NCBI GenBank assembly: GCA_963546395.1
Contig: CAUUMS010000010.1
Location: forward strand, 1-64,000
Length of the DNA stretch: 64,000 nucleotides
Origin: Bacteroides_D sp963546395
Lineage (GTDB): Bacteria; Bacteroidota; Bacteroidia; Bacteroidales; CAJPTX01
Direction: 5' to 3'
In this document: piece after piece, positions 58,707 through 64,000 of the stretch
How positions within the stretch are numbered: position 1 is the stretch's first letter
Layout: the number at the start of each line of letters is the position of its first letter
Program-made: the position numbers and the translations under genes
Notes under the pieces: generated by a model
What the model saw: the letters and a program-made list of their open reading frames with translations, nothing else
What the model was told of the DNA's origin: nothing
The model's database searches: none

Positions 58707-59480
58707 ATGCGGAGCATATTAATACGGTGCATTGGCTTGGCGTTTTCCCTGATCTGGGCGGCGATTGCCGTGGCCCAGCCCGGGGCGCACTTCGTGGTCA
58801 ATGGCCTCGACTGCACCGAGAACGTCTGCTCAGTCAATGTGTCAGACTTTAGCCTTGGTGCCCCGTTACGCCTGGGTCTGCGTGGTGCAGTCCCGGTGGG
58901 ACAGCCGCTGGAGTTATACCTGGAGCAGGAGTCGACAAAGCCCGTCAAGGGGGTTATGCTGGAGTATGGCGGGTATAGTGTTGCACCAGGTACGGCGACT
59001 ATACGTGTGCCCAGCACTCAGGTACGTGGGCTGTGGAGCAGCACGGGGTCATTGCTACTTCACCTGGGTGAGCTGAGTGCCTCATCAGTGGGCCGCATCG
59101 TGATTCGAGCCCGTGTGCCTAAGAGCACGCAGGACTACGCAGTGCTTGTAGTGGATCTGGCGGGCTTGCGCACGCCGGGTGCCGAGATGGCCTGGGACAG
59201 GTCAGTGCTCTTTGCCAAGAACATGCCGGCCATGATCCCCATGTACCCCAACCCCGTTAAGAGTGGCATGCTGCACATCGATTTGCAAGCGATGCCCTTT
59301 GGGCGAAAAGGGGCCCTGTCGATTATCGACATCCTGGGATCTACCGTTTACTCCACCCCGGTGCAGGGTGGTACGTTGGTGGAATGCCCCAGCGATGGCC
59401 TTTCCAAGGGGGTCTACTTCGTGCGGGTCGATCTGGATGGCCTGCCCACTCGTACCGGGCGCCTGGTGGTCGATCGCTAG
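58707..59480 (+). CDS. Small type IX secreted protein of unknown function
   Basis: A 257-residue protein. A signal peptide (LIRCIGLAFSLIWAAIAVAQ) is followed by a beta-rich domain (about 25-165) and a C-terminal type IX secretion domain: MYPNPVKSGMLHIDL, IIDILGSTVY and GLSKGVYFVRVDL. It should be exported by type IX secretion and surface-attached or released. The N-terminal domain resembles a cohesin-like or immunoglobulin-like sandwich by pattern only. Two cysteines (about 36 and 41) could form a disulfide. Confidence 0.82.
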   Translation: MRSILIRCIGLAFSLIWAAIAVAQPGAHFVVNGLDCTENVCSVNVSDFSLGAPLRLGLRGAVPVGQPLELYLEQESTKPVKGVMLEYGGYSVAPGTATIRVPSTQVRGLWSSTGSLLLHLGELSASSVGRIVIRARVPKSTQDYAVLVVDLAGLRTPGAEMAWDRSVLFAKNMPAMIPMYPNPVKSGMLHIDLQAMPFGRKGALSIIDILGSTVYSTPVQGGTLVECPSDGLSKGVYFVRVDLDGLPTRTGRLVVDR

Positions 59481-59798
59481 CCATACACCGAAATCCGCCC
59501 GTTGGGGTCGGTGCAATTGCCACCTCACAGCATAGCTCCACTCTCCCTTACCAGTTTGACATCTCATTCGTGGGCTTAGTTTTAAAGCTATGCCCCCCGT
59601 TTCTCTGCCACATGTGTCGTGGAGCCATTATGGCTTAGAGCGGTGGCTTCGTGTGTTACGAGCCTGGGTCACTCCGCTTTTGCCCTAGGTGAATGATGCG
59701 CTTTCATGGGGTTTACACGGATGCGGTTTATCTGGAATTCGAACAAAAGAGAGCCCTTACTGTTTTTTAGTTGTGTGAACATTTAAGAGCGTACAAAA
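59481..59798. other. Intergenic region upstream of ahpC
   Basis: About 320 bp. It contains a perfect palindrome AGCCAT-t-ATGGCT at 59623-59635 and no exact TAnnTTTG box. No gene or RNA recognised. The ahpC promoter may use a different sigma factor or OxyR-dependent site not visible by eye. Confidence 0.45.
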
Positions 59799-60431
59799 AT
59801 GGCAGTATTGGTGGGTAAGCCCGCGCCGCAGTTCGATGCCACTGCGGTGGTTGATGGTGGCAAGATGGTTGACAATTTCTCCCTCGAGCAGTTCGTGGGT
59901 AAGAAGTACGTGGTATTCTTTTTCTATCCGGCTGACTTCACGTTTGTGTGCCCCACGGAGCTACATGCGTTCCAGGCGAAGCTGAAAGAGTTCGAGGCGC
60001 GCAATGTGCAGGTTGTGGGATGCTCGGTGGACTCGCCCTTCTCGCATTGGAAGTGGCTACAGACCCCACCCAAGGAAGGTGGTATCCAGGGGGTGACCTA
60101 CCCGTTGGTATCAGACCAGTCGCACCTGATCGCTGACATGTACGATGTGCTGGCGGGCGAGTATGCCTACGATGAGAATGATAACCCTCGTTTCGTTGGC
60201 ACGTGCCAATCGTACCGGGGTCTCTTCCTCATCGACAAGGATGGGATCGTACGGCACCAGGTGGTGAACGACATGCCGCTAGGGCGTAGTGTGGAAGAGA
60301 CGTTGCGAATGGTGGATGCGCTCCAGTTCTTCGAGGCCAATGGCGAGGTATGCCCTGCCAACTGGCACAAGGGCGATGCCGGGATGCAGGCCACACAGGA
60401 GGGGGTTTCCTCCTACTTGGGTAAGATGTAG
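59799..60431 (+). CDS. ahpC: Typical 2-Cys peroxiredoxin (AhpC/Prx)
   Basis: A 210-residue peroxiredoxin with peroxidatic Cys51 in DFTFVCPTE and resolving Cys185 in GEVCPANW. It reduces hydrogen and organic peroxides. It has the longer Prx1-like C-terminus with ANWHKG rather than the enteric AhpC ending. No ahpF follows, so reduction by thioredoxin is likely. A terminator follows directly. Confidence 0.94.
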   Translation: MAVLVGKPAPQFDATAVVDGGKMVDNFSLEQFVGKKYVVFFFYPADFTFVCPTELHAFQAKLKEFEARNVQVVGCSVDSPFSHWKWLQTPPKEGGIQGVTYPLVSDQSHLIADMYDVLAGEYAYDENDNPRFVGTCQSYRGLFLIDKDGIVRHQVVNDMPLGRSVEETLRMVDALQFFEANGEVCPANWHKGDAGMQATQEGVSSYLGKM

Positions 60432-60455
60432 AGGATCAGTTTTCTCTTGCGCGGG

Positions 60456-60492
60456 GCGGGTGCTGGGTCTTCGGGCTCGGTACCCGCTTTTT
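60456..60492 (+). terminator. ahpC terminator
   Basis: GCGGGT pairs with ACCCGC across a 22-nt loop that can form its own short stem, followed by TTTTTC. It lies between converging ahpC and trkA. Confidence 0.7.
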
Positions 60493-60499
60493 CGTGTGC

Positions 60500-61843
60500 C
60501 TAGTTGAAGAAGCGGGCCACCTTCCCTGCGGCAAAGCTCGTGGTGAAGACGATCACCCGATCGCCTGGCTGGATGATAGTCTCCCCTGTGGCAATGAAGG
60601 CGGAATCCCCCCGTATGATACCCCCTGCAATGGTAAGCGGGGGGATATGCAAATCCTTAATGCGCCCGCGTGTGGCTGGGGATCCAGCTTTCGCCACGAA
60701 CTCGAATACCTCGGCGTCCGAACCCGTGAGGTAACGCATAGAGGAGACGTCGCCACCCATGGTGTAGCGGAAGATGCGTGAGGCCGTGATGAGCTTCTTG
60801 TTGACCACCGAATCGATGCCAATGCTCTCGGCCAGGGTGATGTAATCGAGGTTTTCTACCTCGGCGATAATTTGCCGCACGCCAGCCCTGCGCGCAGCCA
60901 GACAAGTTAGGATATTCGTCTCCGAGCTGCCTGTCATGGCGGCAAAAGCATCAGCCTCTTCTAGCCCCTCGGCGAGGAGGAAGTCGGTATTGCGGCCATC
61001 ACCATGCACCAGCGTAGTCTGACGAAAGAGGGGGGCTATCCGCTCGCATTTCTCCCGATCGGACTCGAAGAGCTTGATCTTCTTCACCTTTCCCTCCAGA
61101 TCGAGGCAGGTGCGAATCCCCATGCGGCTGGCCCCGAGCACGAAGAGGTTGTTAACGCTGAACGCTGATGACCCCGTGATACGTCGCCACTCGTCCACAC
61201 CCCGTGGCGTGGAGATGACGTGAATGAGGTCACCCGGGCGCAGCGTGTCTTCACCCGAGGGGATAATGGTCTCCCCGTCTCGTGCAATGGCGACGACCAG
61301 GAAGTTCAGGTTATCGTAGTGCTTGCGTATCTGGGCCAGCGTGAGACCAATGTAGGGCATCGTGGTCTCGATGCGGTATGCGGCGAGGGTTAGTTTGCCC
61401 TGTGCGAAGTGGATGTACTCCATGGCTCCACCTTCACCGAGCAGCCCGATGACAGCCTGTGAGGCTAGCTTCTCGGGATAAATCAGCGAGTCGATACCTA
61501 GGGAGGTGAACAGATCCTGGTTGTGGGGCGTGAGGTACTCGTTGTTGTCAATGCGCGCCACCACGCGCTTTGCCCCGAGCTTTTTGGCCATCGCGGCCGA
61601 TATGATGTTGGTCTCCTCGGCAGAGGCCACGGCCACAAACAGATCCGTCTTTCCCACCTCGGCCGACTGGAGGATGGTGGGCGAGGTGGCTGAACCCTGC
61701 ACGGTGACGAGATCTGCCTTGTCCTGAAGGGCATTCAGGTTGGAGGCTAGGGGGTCAATGGCTACGATGTCGTGGTAGCTATTGGCAAGCATGGCTGCGA
61801 GGTGGCGACCGACCTCACCGATTCCGGCGACGATGATCCTCAT
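60500..61843 (-). CDS. trkA: Trk potassium uptake regulatory protein TrkA
   Basis: A 447-residue cytoplasmic protein with two RCK modules, each a Rossmann TrkA_N domain (about 1-120 and 230-350) and a TrkA_C domain (about 140-225 and 365-447). MRIIVAGIGEVGRHLA at the start and LFVLGASRMGIRTC in the second half are the NAD-binding loops. It gates a TrkH potassium channel; trkH is not in the window. The start at 61843 is the family's MRII N-terminus, 16 codons inside the open frame. Confidence 0.93.
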   Translation of the reverse strand: MRIIVAGIGEVGRHLAAMLANSYHDIVAIDPLASNLNALQDKADLVTVQGSATSPTILQSAEVGKTDLFVAVASAEETNIISAAMAKKLGAKRVVARIDNNEYLTPHNQDLFTSLGIDSLIYPEKLASQAVIGLLGEGGAMEYIHFAQGKLTLAAYRIETTMPYIGLTLAQIRKHYDNLNFLVVAIARDGETIIPSGEDTLRPGDLIHVISTPRGVDEWRRITGSSAFSVNNLFVLGASRMGIRTCLDLEGKVKKIKLFESDREKCERIAPLFRQTTLVHGDGRNTDFLLAEGLEEADAFAAMTGSSETNILTCLAARRAGVRQIIAEVENLDYITLAESIGIDSVVNKKLITASRIFRYTMGGDVSSMRYLTGSDAEVFEFVAKAGSPATRGRIKDLHIPPLTIAGGIIRGDSAFIATGETIIQPGDRVIVFTTSFAAGKVARFFN

Positions 61844-61888
61844 ACAGGGCGATAGGCTGCTGGGTTGGCAGGGAAATTTTGCAACCTG

Positions 61889-61896
61889 CAAAGTAA
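61889..61896 (-). promoter_or_regulatory. Near-consensus -7 box for trkA
   Basis: TTACTTTG on the minus strand differs from TAnnTTTG at one base, about 45 nt before the trkA ATG. Confidence 0.4.
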
Positions 61897-62180
61897 GCTA
61901 TTATTTGATATCTCACTCCCCGTGCGGCATGATTGGTACCCATGGCGTGTCATTGTGTCATGTTGCGGAGCGCTGTGCTTGTAGGCTGTCAGAATGGCAT
62001 TCGCCCGTCGCTTGGCATCCGTTTTGCGGTAGGCACAGTGGGCCTTTCTGCGAGTACATCGGCCACGTGGCGAGGGCGTGCAGTGCTAAAGTGCTGATTA
62101 CTAGTAGGCCCGTCAATGGGGTGCCAAGTGCAAGGCCCCTGGATCTGTGCGAGAAATATACATCAGACTGAGTCATAGCA
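61897..62180. other. Intergenic region upstream of htpG
   Basis: About 285 bp (337 bp between coding regions). No exact -7 box for htpG and no CIRCE-type inverted repeat were found. No gene or RNA recognised. Confidence 0.45.
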
Positions 62181-64000
62181 ATGGGACAGCAGCAGGGTAC
62201 AATCGGAGTGACATCGGAGAATATATTCCCGATCATCAAGAAATTCCTATACAGCGACCACGAGATATTCTTGCGCGAGCTGATAGCAAACGCCGTGGAT
62301 GCCACGCAGAAGCTGCGGGTGCTAGCCACAGCGGGGGATTTCAAAGGGGAGATGGGCGACTGCACCATCGAGGTTATTCCCAACAAGGAGGCGGGCACGC
62401 TGACGATACGCGACCGTGGCCTCGGGATGACCCGTGAGGAAGTCGAGCGGTACATCAATCAGATCGCGCTATCGGGTGCCGAGGAGTTCCTCAGCAAGTT
62501 CAAGGACAAGGGGGGTAACATTATCGGCCATTTCGGCCTGGGGTTCTACTCGGCCTTCATGGTGAGCGACCGTGTAGAGATCAATACGCGCTCATGGCAA
62601 GATGGGGCGCAAGCCGTGCACTGGTCGTGCAATGGCGACCCCTCCTACGTGCTCGATGAGGGCACACGTGCCGATCGTGGTACGGATGTGATCCTGCACA
62701 TCGCCCCGGAGAACGTCGAATTCTTAGAAGAGGCGCGAGTCATCGAGCTGCTCGAGAAGTACTGCCGATTCCTGCCCGTGCCGATCGCCTGCGGCAAGAA
62801 AACAGCGTGGCGCGACGGCAAAGAGCAGCTCACCGATGAGGCCAACGTGATCAATGGCGTGGATCCGCTATGGGTGAAGCGCCCGGCCGATCTGAAGGAC
62901 GAGGACTACGACGAGTTCTACTCCTACCTCTTCCCAGGCCAGGAGCCACCGCTCTTCCACATCCATCTGAACGTGGATTACCCCTTCACGCTCACGGGGG
63001 TGCTTTACTTCCCGCGCCTGCGTTCCAACTTCGACATGCAGCGGAACAAGGTGCAGCTGTACTGCAACCAGGTGTTCGTCACCGACTCCGTGGAGGGCAT
63101 CGTGCCCGAGTTCTTAACCGTCCTCCATGGGGTGCTCGATTCCCCCGACATCCCACTGAACGTCTCGCGGAGCTACCTGCAAAGCGACGCCAACGTTCGC
63201 AAGATATCGCAGCACATCACCAAGAAGGTGGCCGACCGTTTGCAAGAGCTCTTTGGCAGCGACCGCCAGGCCTACGAGGCCAAGTGGGACGACCTAAAGC
63301 TGTTCGTGGAATACGGCATGATCACCGATGACAAGTTCTACGAGAAGGCCGAGAAGTTTGCCCTGCTGAAGAACGTCGATGGCAAGTACTTCACGCAGGA
63401 GGAGTACCAGAAGCTCGTGGGCGAAACGCAGAAGGATCGGCATGGGAAGGTCATCTACCTGTACGCCACCGATAAGGAGGGGCAATGGAGCTACGTGGAG
63501 CAGGCTACCAAGCGGGGCTACGATGTGCTCCTTCTAGATGGGCAGCTCGATGGGCACATGGTGAACCACCTGGAGGGCAAGCTGAAGGACGTGCACTTTG
63601 CGCGAGTGGACTCCGACGTGCTCGATAGGCTCATCGAGAAAGAGGATCGGCCCGTGGTAGCCATGTGCGAGTCGTCGCAGTACAACCTGCGTATGGCGGT
63701 GGAAGGGGCTGCGGGCAAGGAGCGCGTGGTGTATGTGAGCGTTGAGGCCCTTGGGGAGCAGGAGCTGCCGGCTCTGGTGACCCAGAATGAGTACATGCGC
63801 CGCATGAAGGACATGGCCGCCATGAGCCCCACCAACTCGTTCTACGCCACCATGCCCGATAGTCTCAACCTGGTGCTGAACGCATCGCACCCGCTAGTGC
63901 AGAAGCTATCGGATTGCACAGACTCCACCCTGCGCGAGCAGCTAACCACTCTGGATGCTGAGCAGCAGCCGCTGGAGGACGAGCGGGATGCGCTGGAGAA
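62181..64000 (+). CDS. htpG: Hsp90-family chaperone HtpG, C-terminus beyond window
   Basis: The first 606 codons are present and the gene runs off the right edge. The ATP-binding domain is clear: FLRELIANAVDA (with alanine before the Asn-Ala-Val-Asp core where many Hsp90s have SNASDA), DRGLGMT and GHFGLGFYSAFMV. The middle domain contains RNKVQLYCNQVFV and NVSRSYLQ. It is an ATP-dependent chaperone for protein folding. Bacteroidota HtpG is about 680 residues, so some 75-80 codons are missing here. Confidence 0.95.
   Translation, partial: MGQQQGTIGVTSENIFPIIKKFLYSDHEIFLRELIANAVDATQKLRVLATAGDFKGEMGDCTIEVIPNKEAGTLTIRDRGLGMTREEVERYINQIALSGAEEFLSKFKDKGGNIIGHFGLGFYSAFMVSDRVEINTRSWQDGAQAVHWSCNGDPSYVLDEGTRADRGTDVILHIAPENVEFLEEARVIELLEKYCRFLPVPIACGKKTAWRDGKEQLTDEANVINGVDPLWVKRPADLKDEDYDEFYSYLFPGQEPPLFHIHLNVDYPFTLTGVLYFPRLRSNFDMQRNKVQLYCNQVFVTDSVEGIVPEFLTVLHGVLDSPDIPLNVSRSYLQSDANVRKISQHITKKVADRLQELFGSDRQAYEAKWDDLKLFVEYGMITDDKFYEKAEKFALLKNVDGKYFTQEEYQKLVGETQKDRHGKVIYLYATDKEGQWSYVEQATKRGYDVLLLDGQLDGHMVNHLEGKLKDVHFARVDSDVLDRLIEKEDRPVVAMCESSQYNLRMAVEGAAGKERVVYVSVEALGEQELPALVTQNEYMRRMKDMAAMSPTNSFYATMPDSLNLVLNASHPLVQKLSDCTDSTLREQLTTLDAEQQPLEDERDALE

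Overview
The window is chromosomal DNA of a Bacteroidota bacterium, most likely order Bacteroidales and Porphyromonas-like. Evidence: repeated promoter boxes of the Bacteroidota type TAnnTTTG (mostly TACCTTTG) just upstream of genes; two proteins with C-terminal type IX secretion signals; a complete Na+-pumping NADH:quinone oxidoreductase (nqrABCDEF); the DUF3098-ftsX-uppP and nadK-DUF6089-uppS-bamA-ompH-ompH-murI clusters; and lipoprotein signals of the SCK type. Base composition is visibly GC-rich for the group (not counted). The species cannot be fixed from this window alone. I saw no insertion sequence, prophage, CRISPR array, rRNA or integrase. This is core chromosome with small intergenic novelties.

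Layout. 1-6131 (minus): a tRNA-Leu gene heads a tight series: dCMP deaminase, S41 protease, YfhO membrane protein, FtsX, DUF3098 protein and UppP (cut by the window edge). 6273-9569 (minus): a 37-residue lipoprotein, phosphofructokinase, PagL-like outer-membrane protein and GIN-domain lipoprotein. 10161-13992: prmC and ribD diverge from interlocked symmetric promoters, and ribD is followed by a FecCD/BtuCD-type permease and ATPase. 14059-16854: a TonB-receptor-like barrel. 16940-19569: rsmE, a SiaC-type phosphoprotein and a cytoplasmic GH16-fold protein lacking catalytic glutamates. 19695-26924: NAD kinase and the outer-membrane biogenesis cluster. 27548-29098: a lipoprotein and barrel pair closed by a strong terminator. 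29407-36748 (minus): thioredoxin, DnaE, and a large BspA-repeat/Big2/type IX surface protein.

37158-44884: thiE-thiD, then the Nqr operon. 44889-49621: a likely lipid or hydrophobic-compound export operon (RND exporter, LolA-like carrier, DUF1302-like barrel) preceded by a palindromic promoter and a nested hairpin leader. 49866-54205: MATE pump and U32 protease (minus), diverging from a PepD dipeptidase. 54378-56298: thioredoxin-like protein, CcdA/ArsG-like permease and a TetR regulator. 56540-58510 (minus): Bcp and AsnRS. 58707-60492: a small type IX cargo and a 2-Cys peroxiredoxin. 60500-61843 (minus): TrkA. 62181-64000: HtpG, cut by the window edge.

There is no obvious large new system. 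The most interesting signals are small. They are: a family of three 21-4/5-21 hairpin repeats at 3' flanks of genes; a tRNA whose 3' end abuts the ribosome-binding site of a TTG-started mRNA; the interlocked prmC/ribD promoters; the operator and structured leader of the RND operon; and the SiaC / catalytically dead GH16-fold pair.
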